In this document: in pieces, positions 32,942 to 44,227 of the stretch
How positions within the stretch are numbered: the first letter of the stretch is position 1
Layout of the letters: each line of letters begins with the position of its first letter
Source of the DNA: Heterohyrax brucei
Lineage: Eukaryota > Chordata > Mammalia > Hyracoidea > Procaviidae
Direction: 5' to 3'
Assembly (NCBI GenBank): GCA_028571685.1
Contig: CM053148.1
Location: forward strand, 89,984,001-90,048,000
DNA: 64,000 bases
Translations under genes and position numbers: made by a program
Notes under the pieces: model-generated
The model's input: only the letters and a program-made list of their open reading frames with translations
What the model was told of the DNA's origin: nothing
Database searches by the model: none

Positions 32942-33318
32942 TCTCCTATGAGTGCTGTAAAAACACACACAAACTTAATCATCTAACATAAATTGATTTT
33001 CTTGGAGTTCTGGAAACAGATGTTCAAACCACGTCGTATGGGCCGAGATAAAGCCCTTGGCGGAACACACTTCCTCCGAAGATCTCAGGGGAGGACTTGT
33101 TTCTTCGCCTTTTCCAGGTTCTGCTTTCCTCCCCCTTCAGAGTGTACTATTCCAACTCTGCCTCCATCATTTCATCTTCTTCTTGGACGCTGACTCTCCT
33201 GTTTTCCTCTTGTGTGGACCGTTAAGATTATATTGGGCTTACTTGAAAAATTCAAGATTATCTACCCATCTCAAAAGCCCTAATTCACACTGCAAATTCT
33301 CCTTTGCCATGTAAGCTG
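32942..33318 (-). mobile_element. MLT1-like (MaLR) LTR, antisense, partial
   Basis: TTGGAGTTCTGGAAACAGAT, AACACACTTCCTCCGAAGAT, CTCAGGGGAGGACTTGTTTC, CTCTGCCTCCATCATTTCAT, TACCCATCTCAAAAGCCCTA. The order is that of an antisense MLT1-type LTR. It is older than the LTRs at 41041 and 60198. Confidence 0.7.
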
Positions 33319-33847
33319 AAATGTTCAGAGATTCCAGAAATTAAGACATAAACATCTTCAGGGGATATTATTTTATCAATTACAGTATGTTCTATATGAA
33401 ACTACCAAGCAATTTACAGCTTGATATTCATAGCTACCACACTGTATTATATTAACTCTATTATCTACACTACCCAGTTAACAATTAACAGGAGAAGCAA
33501 AACAGTCACAATTCTTTAAAGAATGATGTCCAGCTGTATTTATTATTGTTGCAGCTAAAGAGACACTTCATTCTGAAAAAGCTAAGGAATTAAAGATGAC
33601 ATAAATTTCTTGATGTGAAATTAAATCCAGGACCAACATGTTCTGATAAAAAAAAAATCTATTCTCAAACATTAGCTTATACTGTCAGTTGAAAAACCCC
33701 TAATTTTGAAGTAGCAGCATTAGAAAATCACAGACAGAGAAGGTTTGGAGTCATTAGGTTTAACATTTTGATATAATAACATTACTGGGATGAAAAAATA
33801 AAATAAAATTGCCCCTCATAGTCTTTCTTCTACTCTAATACTTGATA

Positions 33848-33900
33848 AGAAAACCAAAGCCCCTGGCACTGAGTCAATTCTGACTCACAGTGATCCTCTA
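33848..33900 (-). mobile_element. AfroSINE 3' tail fragment
   Basis: AGAAAACCAAAGCCCCTGGC then ACTGAGTCAATTCTGACTCA: the antisense 3' end only. Confidence 0.7.
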
Positions 33901-34034
33901 GTGGATAGATAAGGGAAATCTGAGTCAGAATACACAAAACATTTGTTACCAAAGACTGTTGGTCTGAACATAGGAGGTGAAGACACCATGATAGCCTAGA
34001 GTGGTGACTCCAATTTTCCTCAGGAAGATAATGA

Positions 34035-34082
34035 AATTATGTAAGAATCAGGTAATAGAATTATGTAAGAATTAGGTAATAA
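34035..34082. repeat. 24-bp tandem duplication
   Basis: AATTATGTAAGAAT-C/T-AGGTAATA plus one base, twice in tandem (34035-34058 and 34059-34082), with two differences. A short AfroSINE-like piece (GAGCTGTCGAGTCAGAT at 34091) follows. Confidence 0.9.
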
Positions 34083-35824
34083 TAAGGCAAGAGCTGTCGA
34101 GTCAGATGATCAACCAAATAATTAGCAAGATGTGAATTTTAGCTTTATTGGACATTGGACAGAAAATACACACTGTGGAAAATAGGTGTTTTAAAAAATT
34201 ATTTGTACTTGTCTGAAAGAAGATTATCTTGCCATAATTTCCATATAATCTCCATTTTTATAATTTTCCTGACAAAGAAATGTTTACCAGAGTGTGCCAG
34301 CACCCTGGTTTCATCTCATTATGTTTCCTAGTCTTGCTGTGCTTACTATGTCAGCAGGTACATCAATTGAATAAATATGGTAATTACCATATTTAAGATT
34401 AAAGCCTACCCCATGTCATAATAAGGACTAAAAATACTCTCATATCCCTTAGATAATTAAGAAATACTTTATAATGCATCTATGTGTAGATTGTTTTCCA
34501 GAGAAGAATATCACAGTGCCCTTAATCTACATTATGTAATGACTTAAACACATCATTTGTTTGAAAAAAAAAAAAAAGAAGGGGCAGAAATCAAGTTAAA
34601 TCTCTTCAAACACAATTATAAACCTGCAGTATCTCTTCCTTGGTGTTTCTGGTGATATCATTCGCATCCTGCTCTGTAAATTTCCTCTTTTGAATTCTTC
34701 ATAGCAAAATTTGCACAACAGAAAGGATTATTCTTGTCTTTATAGCATGAGTTTCTTCTGCTGCAGCTTCTTCACTTAAAAATCAGCTTCAATCTTCAAG
34801 AGACGAAGAACAATTCTGAAAGATTCTGTTTGTTTTACAGGCTAAATGCAACATGTGTAATCTTCAATTGAAGACAGAGGACGAGTATAAAATACAAAGT
34901 CTTAAGAATATTGGTAATGCCAAATCTTTATTGTTGTTAATAACATGAACTATATATCAAAATTAAATTTTATTTTAAAGTTATCTCTGTGGTCCTACAA
35001 CATAGAATTTTGAGGTGAAATTTACTTTGAAATTTATTCTTTTTTTCTCTGAAAAACACACTTTGCTCTTAGAGGTCAGTCTACATAACTGGAGGTAGAC
35101 AATTCCGATAATTTGACTTGCATGAGTAAAACTAAGAGACAGTAAGTTAAATCTTTTTTAGACCAGTCTAGGTGACTGCTTTTAAATTATCGAGTTCAAG
35201 ATTTCTGCAATAAATTTAGAACTTGACTTCATGTTCAATAGCTGCTTTGAAAACTTAGGTCTAACTCATGATTCTGTCAAGATGTAGGTTTAGTGATTAA
35301 TCATGCATATGATCAATTTCTTGCTATAGCTGAATTTTAACTTTAGAAATACTGTGGCATTGGTTCACATTTATCCTAGAAATACAGCATGAAAACTGAG
35401 GTCAAAATTAATAATCACTCTAATGTTTGACTTCTACACAGAGCCATCCATCTCAAACGCATGAAGCACCCTTTGACTTCCAGAGGTACTCAAATTTGAA
35501 AGAGATATGCAGTCGCACAGATACAGACACAGCCATACACACAGACAGACACACAAAATTATTGTCAGTATAAAGTCTTGTTCTAATGTAGCTTTCTGAA
35601 CAAAAATCATTTTTCCCCCTTTCCATCTGATATGAGCACATAGATTTTACATAAAAATTGAAAGGTGAAACTATTGGGCAAAGGAATCAGGTAACCATAT
35701 GGATTCACATTATTATCCAACAGTGTACAGCTACAGAAAGAAATCTTGGAATGATAATATTTCAAATCACCCATATTTATCACAGATTAGTTGACATGAC
35801 ATTAAACTGTAGTTCAATGAAGAG

Positions 35825-35906
35825 AAATGGATTTGGAAACAAACAAACTTGAATGTTTGATTTCTGAGTCCGTCACTACCAGGCATTTTATACAACCTCT
35901 TAACTT
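35825..35906 (+). mobile_element. Probable MIR fragment
   Basis: GATTTCTGAGTCCGTCACTA then CCTCTTAACTTATCT resembles the centre of MIR. The AfroSINE at 35909 cuts it. Confidence 0.5.
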
Positions 35907-35908
35907 AT

Positions 35909-36084
35909 CTGGAAACCCTGGTGGCATAGTGTTTAGGTGTTAACTGCTGCTAACCAGAAGTTTGGCAGTTCGGGTCTGCCTAGGTGCGTCTTGGAAACTC
36001 AATGGCACAGTTCTACTCTGTCCTATAGGGTCACTGTGAGTTGGAATCAACCAGACAGCAGTGGATTTCATTTGGATTTTTTGT
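35909..36084 (+). mobile_element. AfroSINE, sense
   Basis: TGGAAACCCTGGTGGCATAG head, GCTGCTAACCAGAAGTTTGG, TCTTGGAAACTCAATGGCAC, GTCACTGTGAGTTGGAATCA, tail T/G-rich. Well preserved. Confidence 0.95.
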
Positions 36085-36132
36085 TTAAGTAACCTAAGTG
36101 TTAAAAGTGAAGTCAACATGTACCTCTTGCAA

Positions 36133-36159
36133 AAGAGAGAGAGAGAGAGAGAGAGAGAA
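36133..36159. repeat. GA dinucleotide microsatellite
   Basis: An uninterrupted AG run of about 13 units. Confidence 0.95.
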
Positions 36160-36434
36160 TGATTTTTCAACATAATTTAACTTTCTTTCCTGCTGAAATC
36201 CTCTTCTGACAGTTGATAATTTTCAATTACCAGTAAACCAGGACAGTGGTGAAGATAAGGAGCCACTCAAAAGGCAACTGTAGAGTTCTACTGAGAATCT
36301 GGTTCTCACCTGCATGTGTCCAATCTGATCCTGGTTATCAGTCAGCCCTTCTAAGTATCTGCCTAAATTAAATGTGAACTTTATCTGAATTTTGGAGCTA
36401 GCAGATCTTACTCTGTGTCTGACCCTCAATTAAT

Positions 36435-36595
36435 CATGGAAACACTGGTGGTGTAGTAGCAGCTAAGTGCTGTGCCTACTAACCAAAAAGTCCACAGTTC
36501 AAATCCACCAGGTGCTCCTTGGAAACTCTGTGGGCCACTTCTACTCTGACCTGGAGGGTCGTTATGAATTGGAATTTGGTGGTGGCTCTGGTTTG
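36435..36595 (+). mobile_element. AfroSINE, sense (tandem pair, first)
   Basis: ATGGAAACACTGGTGGTGTA head, CTACTAACCAAAAAGTCCAC, CTTGGAAACTCTGTGGGCC, GTCGTTATGAATTGGAATTT. The following copy starts within two bases. Confidence 0.94.
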
Positions 36596-36596
36596 T

Positions 36597-36763
36597 AAAC
36601 CCCAGGAGTGTTAAAGTGCTATGTCAGCTAACCAAAAAGTCAGCAGCTCAAATCCTACAGCTGACCCTTGAAAACTCTATTGAGTAGTTCTACTCTGTCC
36701 TACAGGGTTGCTATGAGTCAGAATTGACTCAACAGCAATTGCTTCCTTTTTTTTTTTTTTTTT
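36597..36763 (+). mobile_element. AfroSINE, sense (tandem pair, second)
   Basis: AAACCCCAGGAGTGTTAAAG head, CAGCTAACCAAAAAGTCAGC, GTTGCTATGAGTCAGAATTG, tail T18. Confidence 0.93.
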
Positions 36764-37147
36764 GGAATAACCAGATCACTGGCACCAGATCAGTATGAAG
36801 CAGTGGTTAATATTTTATTATCAGAATATTTTGAAGTGAGATGTCAAACCAGGATCAAGGTACTTTGATAAAAAGAAATATTGGATGTCTCTTCGCTAGA
36901 AATGCTTCTCCTACTTGCCTGCAGTATTATTATACACATAGTTTGGTTATAATGATTTGGAAGACCAATGAAGTAGCCGTGTTGTTTAACATTGTCTTTG
37001 TGAATAAAGTTATAATCAAATTATACATTAAAAAGGGCAGGGTTTTTGATGATAACTTTGAATTTTATAACAGTCAGTAAATGATGCTTGTAGGATTGAC
37101 TGCCTTGTTTAAGGACTAAATGGAGAGAAGCTTTTGATAAGGATGCC

Positions 37148-37300
37148 CAAACCAAACGCAACCAACTGCTGTCGAGTCAATTCTGACTCATAGAGATCCT
37201 ATAGGACAGCAGAACTGCCTCATACAGTTTCCAAGGAGCACCTGGTGGATTTGAACTGCGAACTGCAGCTGTAGCACTTAACTATACCACCAGAGTTTTT
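37148..37300 (-). mobile_element. AfroSINE, antisense
   Basis: CCAAACCAAACGCAACCAAC and TGCTGTCGAGTCAATTCTGA (tail), CAAGGAGCACCTGGTGGATT, AACTATACCACCAGAG. About 15 bp of the usual CCTTTTGGTTAG block are missing (AACTGCGAACTGCAGCTG). Confidence 0.94.
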
Positions 37301-37770
37301 GATGAGGAAGCGGAGCTAGGAAAATACCTTTCTGGTTGTGGTTTCAGTGTCAATGAGTTTCCACAGTGTCTGTCTCTGTTAGTGTACATTCTGATTATCT
37401 CAGGCATCACACTTGTTGAGGTCTTAGAAAAAAGTCTGTTACCTGTAACTGGAGCTCCTTTCCCATGATACATTTGGAGCCATCACTTAAACAAACACTG
37501 TGAGCCCACTGACCTCAAATCAACTAACTAAGATTAAGGTTTATTGACTGTAAGAGAAGCTTCTTCAAATCCTAACCTACCTATGTGCCTAAATTCATTA
37601 ATGGCTGAAATTCAAGAGAAATACCTTAAAAATTTCTCACTTCCTATAAATAAGAAAACCAATAGGGTAGAGATTGATTTTTGGGGAATAGATACAGTCA
37701 TCATTCATTTTTGATTGATACTTCTGTTTTCAAAGTTACACATTTTTCTTTCCTTTCTTCAAGAGTGAGC
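37301..37770. other. Unassigned DNA
   Basis: No gene or repeat recognised. Confidence 0.45.
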
Positions 37771-38260
37771 TAAATGGCAGGGATTGAATTGCATTCCCCA
37801 AAGCTCTGTGTACCATTTAGATAGGCCCTGATTCCCGCTATTATGTGATGTCCTCTGCATTGTAAACCCTGCCACCATAATGTTGAAGAGGGAGGATGAG
37901 CAGCAGTTGGGTTGGTGGGGCATGTCTTCGTGTATAAGATTGTGTTGGGCCTTGAGGCATTTTCTTGAGCTGTAAAGAAATTAGCTGAGAGATTTGGGGA
38001 CTTCATACGATCAAGAAGCAGTGCCCAAAGCTGAGTTCTTTGGAAAGGGCCATAGTCTCTGTGCCCCAGAAGCTTTCAGTCCAGGGGAAGATTGACACCA
38101 AGACCTTCCTCCAGATCCAGCTCAGAAAGCCTTTCCCTAGAGGTGACACTCCGAATTTGGATTTTTAGCCTACTGGACTGTGGCAAAATAAAGTTTCTCT
38201 TTTTAAAGCCATTTGCTTGTGGTATTTCCTTTAAAGCAGCACTAGATAATGAAAACAGTA
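37771..38260 (+). mobile_element. MaLR/ERVL-type solo LTR, sense
   Basis: AGGGATTGAATTGCATTCCC at the left, TCCAGGGGAAGATTGACACC in the middle, AGCCTACTGGACTGTGGCAA, a polyadenylation-type AAAATAAAG at about 38187, and GCAGCACTAGATAATGAAAA at the right. No retroviral coding sequence is attached. Confidence 0.82.
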
Positions 38261-38385
38261 AACTTTCAAATAAGTAACATCTTATCAAATCATCACAACA
38301 CTCAATTTGTGATGAAAGATCTGCTAGTTTGATCTTTGTATCCTATTAAAAAGCAAGTAGTCAAGTAACCAAGATTTCAACAGTT

Positions 38386-38552
38386 AAAGGAAATGAAAGA
38401 AAAGAAAAGGGAAAGGGAAAGACAGAAAGAGAGAGAGAATGAGACAGAGGGAGAAAGAGAGCAAGAGAGACGGGGAGAAGGGGAAAAAGGGAGAAAGGGA
38501 AAAGAGAGACAGAGAAAAGAAGAAAGAAGGAAGGAAGGAAGGAAAGAAGAAA
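38386..38552. repeat. 167-bp polypurine (GA-rich) tract
   Basis: Only seven pyrimidines occur in the whole interval. Units shift from GAAA and GGGAAA to GAGA, GGGAGAAA and finally GGAA. The two open frames here, rich in Arg, Lys and Glu, are repeat artefacts. Confidence 0.95.
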
Positions 38553-39211
38553 CTGTATTACATACTCACTTTAATTACTTCTACAGTTCTACCTCTTCTC
38601 CTTTCCTTTTACTTCCATTTTGATGATCAGTCTAGAAAGAATAAACTAAGTCTTCTTTGTAGAGGTGGTTAAATTTTTTTCCTAGGGTCATGTCCATCGA
38701 GATTTCAATCTTGGGTTTACCGGTGTTATTCAAGACTTACATTCTAACTTGTCACGTGTCAAGGGCCATTACCTGTGTCATAGATTTGTGGTGAGGAGAT
38801 GGTAGAATCTAGGCTAAGTCTGTAATGCAGGGCCGGCTATGCCACAAATGCTGGTTGTTGCTGCCGTTAAATACTTTGGAGTCAGTTCCAACAAAACTTC
38901 TCTGGCTCTGTGCCATCCTCCCTTCAAATCGATTTGAAGGCAATGTGTTTGTTAAATGCAAGATAAATCTTGCTTACTGTTAATCATTATTCCACACTAC
39001 AAATAAAAGTTGAAAATTTAATTATTCAGATTCCCACCTTAGGGGAGTATTTTTTATGATTCGACATTGTGCCTGAAAATTTTCAAGAAAAAATACAATA
39101 TCAGGAATGTGTGATAAATGCAATATTATTAAAGTTTTTTCCTTTTATTGTTTTTAACAATAATAATTTCAACCTCCTAAGTGCTACATATTTGATGTGT
39201 TTTAAATACTT
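38553..39211. other. Mostly unassigned; possible RTE tail
   Basis: At 38852-38925, GTTGTTGCTGCCGTTAAATA, GGAGTCAGTTCCAAC and CTCTGTGCCATCCTC look like the antisense tip of an RTE. This is too short to be sure. Confidence 0.4.
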
Positions 39212-39378
39212 TGGAAACCCTGGTGGCGTAGTGGTTAAGTGCTACACCTGCTACCCGAAAGGTTGGCGGCTTGAATTCACCAGGTGCTTCTTGGAAACTC
39301 TATGTGACAGTTCTCTGTTTATAGGGTTTCTATGAGACAGAATCAACTTGACAGCAGTGGGTTTGGTTTGGGTTTTTA
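39212..39378 (+). mobile_element. AfroSINE, sense, well preserved
   Basis: GAAACCCTGGTGGCGTAGTG head, GCTACACCTGCTACCCGAAA, CTTGGAAACTCTATGTGACA, GTTTCTATGAGACAGAATCA, tail GTGGGTTTGGTTTGGG. One of the copies closest to the family pattern. Confidence 0.95.
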
Positions 39379-41040
39379 TATAAATACAAAATATCAGAAT
39401 CTGCGTCCTTGTCAGTAAGATAGCCCTTTGTTCAATTCTCCAGAGACTTGTGATGATTTGGCTTAAGGACACCCTTTGAATGAAGCTTTAAACAGTTCAG
39501 AATGCAATGCAGATCCACGGGAAAAGGTAAACAACTTCCTTTAAAGAGATAGACCATGCATCTTTGTTTTTATCAGCTTCAAGCCACTATCAACTGATGG
39601 TAAAGATACAGAATATGTGTTTAAAATTGCCCTAGATGAAAGGCAGGTCATGTGGGCAGGTGAAAATCAAAAGCTAGTGAATACATTAGAGGCTGAAAGA
39701 ATTTTTGGAAACTATTCCCAAGTATGTATAATGCACCATTTCTAAAATGAATAAAAGTTTGAAATAAGCTTTAAATAAGATGTTGAGGAGATGTAAGAAG
39801 TGTAGCTACTTTCATCTTAATCAATGCAGCTTGTGATGAGGTAATGAAGAGCAGGCAATCAGTCAGAACCCAATCTACCCAAATGAGATCTCAAACAACA
39901 ACAGACGAGATATATATATATTTTTTAACTTTAGTTTGCGTTAAGAGCAATGGGCAATGGGAATGCTATGCAGATTTAATGTGCTAATGAAATCAATTCA
40001 TCAAGTTTTAAATTATGTAGGAAATTAAAATACGAAGCTGTTCTGTACACAAAAATGCGATGCCCCTAGAGAAAATCCAGCCTTGAATTAAAAAATTAAA
40101 ATAAGAAAAAAGAACAGCCTTAGCAAATTTCAGATAAGTCTTTTAAAGATATTGTACACCAGCTGCTTTTAAAGGAGACTCAAAGTTCTCAGCTAATCCT
40201 CCAGGATTGCTATTTAGAAAAGAGCTTATGGATAGAAATCTGGAAGGGACAGCCAAGAAACTTGTTCTGATTCTGTCTGCCTAGCGAGCCCATCATTGGT
40301 CCCTAGTTCAGTGATCCCTCACCTGAGTATGAGTGCCTATGAAGTCACTTAAGAGTATGAGAGCAAAGGTAGTTTTAAAAAATTAATACCCATTTTACAG
40401 ATTTTTTTTATATGAAACCTTTCCTAAAACTGATCTGCCTGAGTAAAAGCCATTGATGGAGCTTCAGGTTATGATTTCCTACCACCCAATAGTAAGTTTT
40501 TCTGACTTTGCAAGTTAAAATATCTTCCATTCATCATTAAACTCATAGTGCTGATTGTCTCCATGACGTTAAAAATCTCCAAGGCAACAACAGTGGGAAC
40601 CAATCAAAATACTGTTATTGATTTTGAGACAGTGAAGAAGTCCAAAGGCAGAATAAGGAATATGTTTTAAAACCTAGTGGTTTTCTCTTTTCTGTTTTCA
40701 ATACAATTGAAGTAGAATCTACTTGAATTACTGGCTAGTTGGTTATTTCAAGACTTTTTTTTAAAGATAATTAATCCATGGCTTTGGCAGAGATCTTGAT
40801 AGGAGTTCAAAGAATTGAACGACAGTGTTAGAGTAACGATCTTGTTTCCAACTATGTATTGAAGTGAGCAGAGTATTTCAGCATCTAGAAGAATGAACAA
40901 AAAAATAATGAGTAGGATCTATAGCAAACTCTGTTGTCTTTTAACAGTAAGTGATTCATCCATAATACGAGCTGTAGCATAAAAAAACAAAAGTCCTAGG
41001 TGCCTCATGTAAAGACATTCCCAATAAAAGTATTTTAGTG
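39379..41040. other. Unassigned AT-rich DNA
   Basis: No gene or repeat identified. A short TATATATAT run lies at about 39911. Confidence 0.5.
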
Positions 41041-41546
41041 GTGTTTTAGTCAGCTAGAACTGTTCTAACAAATACTACAGAGTGGATGGCTTCAACAAAG
41101 GGAAGTTTATTCTTACACAGTCCGGTAGGCTATGAGTCCAAATTCAGGATGTCCACTCCACGGGAAAGCTTTTTCCCTGTTGGCTCTGGAAGAAAGTCCA
41201 GTATTGCATCACTCTTTGTCCAGGGAGCATCTTGGCGCAGGAATCTCTGTCTGAAGGATGTGCTCTTCTAGCACTGCTTGCTTGATGGTGCGAGGTTCCC
41301 AATTCTCTGCCTGCTTCTCCTTCCTTTTATCTCTTGCAGGATGAAAGGATTAAGGGTGGGGCAAGCCATACTCCAGGGAAACCCCCTTTACAGTGGAACA
41401 GGGAGGTGATCTTATAAAAGGATTTATGGTCCTACCGGCATAGGAAAACCACATAACAAGGACAGTCACAAGATACTGGGAATCAGGGCTCAGCCACTTG
41501 GCTACACATATTTTTGGAGAGATACAATTCAATGCATGAGAAGTGG
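41041..41546 (-). mobile_element. MaLR/ERVL-type solo LTR, antisense
   Basis: Left edge GTGTTTTAGTCAGCTAGAAC, then TTCTTACACAGTCCGGTAGG, CTCTTCTAGCACTGCTTGC, CAAGCCATACTCCAGGGAAA, and the right edge ATACAATTCAATGCATGA. It aligns along nearly all of its length with 60198-60722. No coding sequence attached. Confidence 0.85.
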
Positions 41547-42929
41547 GATAAAATGCTATATGAAAAGACAAAATAAATTTATACTGTCTTAATTAAAAAT
41601 AAATAATAAGTATGACAACTTAACCCAGAAACATTTTTCTGTATTCAGACCGGGACTTTTATGTTGCTACAACTTCCTGCATGTTTAAGAAAAGTCATGT
41701 TCTACATAAAATTGGTGTTCAATTACTTTGTGCCTTGGTTGACAGAAAAATATATATTCTTTCTAAATAAAAAGCCTATAAAAGTCTCCTCATTTTATCA
41801 CCTCTTGTTGGATATGTCTCTAGCTATTAGGAGCCATCTAGACAAAGGACCTAGAGGAACAAACCAGAGGAACTATAGATGTTAAATCATCAAAAAAAAA
41901 CTATTTTGTGTGTTTTTCCCCATTCATTTAAATTTAGCTCAAAAAGAACATTCAAAAAATGACTGAAGAAATGTTACTGTATTCCAGTAAAACATTTATT
42001 CCCAATGAAATAGCTGTTACATTTACCCTGATACCTTATTTTACAAAAAGTCACTTTCTAAAGACAGTTTACACTAACCCTGTTGTTGGATGACAGAAAG
42101 ATGATAGACTTTCAAACAAACTTGAGCAGGTTTGGAATACTGCAAAAGTTCAAAACACAAAAGTGAGGTAACAAAGATGATCCGGTGTGTGACTTTCAGG
42201 CTTCTGTTTAATAATGGCAATCTTATAAAACTATAGCTTGTTGCCTAATGTATTTCACTAGTGTTTTCTATTTGAGCAGATTATGTTTTACAAACCTGAA
42301 TGAATGTTCAAAGTCTTAATTTAGGTCAAATAATTCAAAAGTGAAGAGACAATTTCTGAACATTGAAAACAAATTAAACAATTTTTTACTTGATTCTCAT
42401 TAGCTATCATTAGACATAACAAAGTATGAACAAATTCGCAAAATTTGCTGGAGTATAAAAGTCCGTAGTCTGTTAAAGAAAATTGTTTCTAAATAATATG
42501 ACTTGATCTTTCCAGAGATTTGTGGATAATTTGTCTCTTAACTATATTTTTCACACAACTAGACTAAAGTAGAAGATCGTATGTGTGTGTGAATGTGTAT
42601 CTGTGTATGTATATTCACATGTATACGTTTATAAATATATATATACTATACCTGATGAAAATGAGAGAACTGTAATTGTCTCCACATCTCTGAAGAATGA
42701 CACACTATAGCATGTCAGGGATAGGCTTTAACAAGGGCCAGCTACTCTCTTCACTGTCATGGGTAGCTGACCTTCCACTCACAAATGCACCTCATCAGTC
42801 ACCAACCAAAGAACTGCAAATCACTTCCTTAACCCTCTTTTTCACTCCTGTTACAGTTTTCTAATCTCAGGCCCTTAATACCAGTTTAAAAATCCTAGAC
42901 TCAGAATCTTCCTTCAACCCAACCTCTTC
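41547..42929. other. Unassigned AT-rich DNA
   Basis: No gene. A TGTG/TATA microsatellite lies at 42581-42650. A frame at 41661-41885 has no recognisable domain. Confidence 0.5.
42581..42650. repeat. TGTG/TATA microsatellite
   Basis: TATGTGTGTGTGAATGTGTA passing into ATAAATATATATATACTATA. Confidence 0.85.
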
Positions 42930-43020
42930 ACTGCTTCCAGAAATTTTACTATTACAGATCTGATCACAGCATTCTAATTAAATACTTAACCGACTTCCCA
43001 CTGCCTTTGAAATGACATTT
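42930..43020 (+). mobile_element. Possible L2 LINE fragment
   Basis: ACAGATCTGATCACAGCATT and CGACTTCCCACTGCCTTTGA resemble the 3' end of LINE2. Diverged and short. Confidence 0.45.
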
Positions 43021-43344
43021 TATGACATTATCTCTATATGACAGTACATACATTTGATATGGAGGAAGGAAAGGAATTAGTGGGTTGGGGACAGTAGTGC
43101 AGGCAACAAACGACAATCACATCAACCAAAAAAGGAACAGAACACAGAAAAAAGCTGACGTACTCTAAAGTTATTTAAAAAGAAAAGGAAACAGGAATTG
43201 ATCATCAATTATAGATATAAGGAGAGCAAGGAGGAGGACAGTACCAAGAACATCTCCTGGCTTTTCTGTATCTTATCATTTGTAGGCCAGTTTTGACAAG
43301 ACTATGGAACACTAGACATGGGTTCATTTTTTGGATGAGAAAGC

Positions 43345-43555
43345 ACTCAGCTGCTAACTCAGAGATTGGTGGCTTGAACTTTCCAGACACTGCAAGAAAG
43401 AATGATGGCAGTTGGCTTCCATAAAGATTGGCCAAGTCACCAAGTGCCGTCGAGTCGGATCAGATTACAGTTTTGCAAATCCTATGGGGAAATTTTACTC
43501 TGTCCCGTAGGTTCTGTATGACTCGCAATCTATTGAACAATAATGAGTTTGGTCT
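43345..43555 (+). mobile_element. Long-form AfroSINE, with micro-insertion
   Basis: GCACTCAGCTGCTAACTCAG, GTGGCTTGAACTTTCC, GGCTTCCATAAAGATT (extra block of the long form), then, after a 32-bp insert, ACAGTTTTGCAAATCCTATG, TTTTACTCTGTCCCGTAGG and GACTCGCAATC. Confidence 0.75.
43430..43461 (-). mobile_element. 32-bp AfroSINE-type micro-insertion inside a SINE
   Basis: The direct repeat AGATT is found at 43425-43429 and 43462-43466. The insert is GGCCAAGTCACCAAGTGCCG then TCGAGTCGGATC, the same antisense tail as the inserts at 31051, 31557 and 62411. Confidence 0.8.
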
Positions 43556-44227
43556 TTTGTTTAGTTGGAGGCAACTTTGGGGAAAAATGTGAAGATGTCA
43601 AGTCGCCATGTGAACATAAAGGTCTATGATCAAGGAGATGTCACTGCTGGTCGTCCTGAGAGGATAGAAAGAAAATAATGGAAAATTGTCTCTAAAAATT
43701 ACAGCATTCACAGAAAGGCTGTACTTTGAGACACATGACTACTTAATGGCGAGGTAGGAATGGATAAAACTGGATTAGAGAAAATGGAGACACTGGAGGG
43801 AAAACATGGAGAATGTGGTTTCACAAAAGCTATGGGAAAAGAGTGCTTCAAGGACAGCTTTAACGAGGACTGACAAAGGGGACCCTGTCTCCAGTGTTTG
43901 CTAAACTCTGTGATTATCCTGAAGAGTTGCAAGAATACAATCCAAACTCAAAAAGATTGCTTACATGGAGACTGAATACTAATACCTAGTCATGTATTTA
44001 ATTTAATTTCCCCCCCCCCCAAAGTGGAGATGAGACAGACTAACACATACATAAGTATATTAACAGTAAATATCAGGTTAGGTGGATATGTTGCCCAGGA
44101 CCTCAAGATCAAATTTGAAATAACGTAATTAAGTAACTAAGCTTCAGGCAGTAAATCGATTACATTCCCTCCACATTTTACTTCTCCCATCCGGTATCCC
44201 CTTTCCATTTACATTGACACATACAGC
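43556..44227. other. Unassigned DNA
   Basis: Contains a C10 run at about 44011. No gene or repeat identified. Confidence 0.45.

Larger units (their letters stand above)
33319..35824. other. Unassigned AT-rich DNA
   Basis: About 2.5 kb with no gene recognised. It holds a small SINE tail piece (33848), a 24-bp tandem duplication (34035) and an A13 run near 34565. No further repeat families identified. Confidence 0.5.

Noticed and set aside
34600-34840. Possible pseudogene on the minus strand (peptide runs such as VKKLQQKKLML)
   Set aside because: Short runs broken by stops with no recognisable family. Purine-rich composition alone can produce them.
38393-38672. Frames rich in Arg, Lys and Glu
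   Set aside because: They come from the polypurine tract; no start context or domain.
41086-41271. 61-codon frame
   Set aside because: It is within a solo LTR, and the equivalent frame at 60241-60456 differs. It is not coding.
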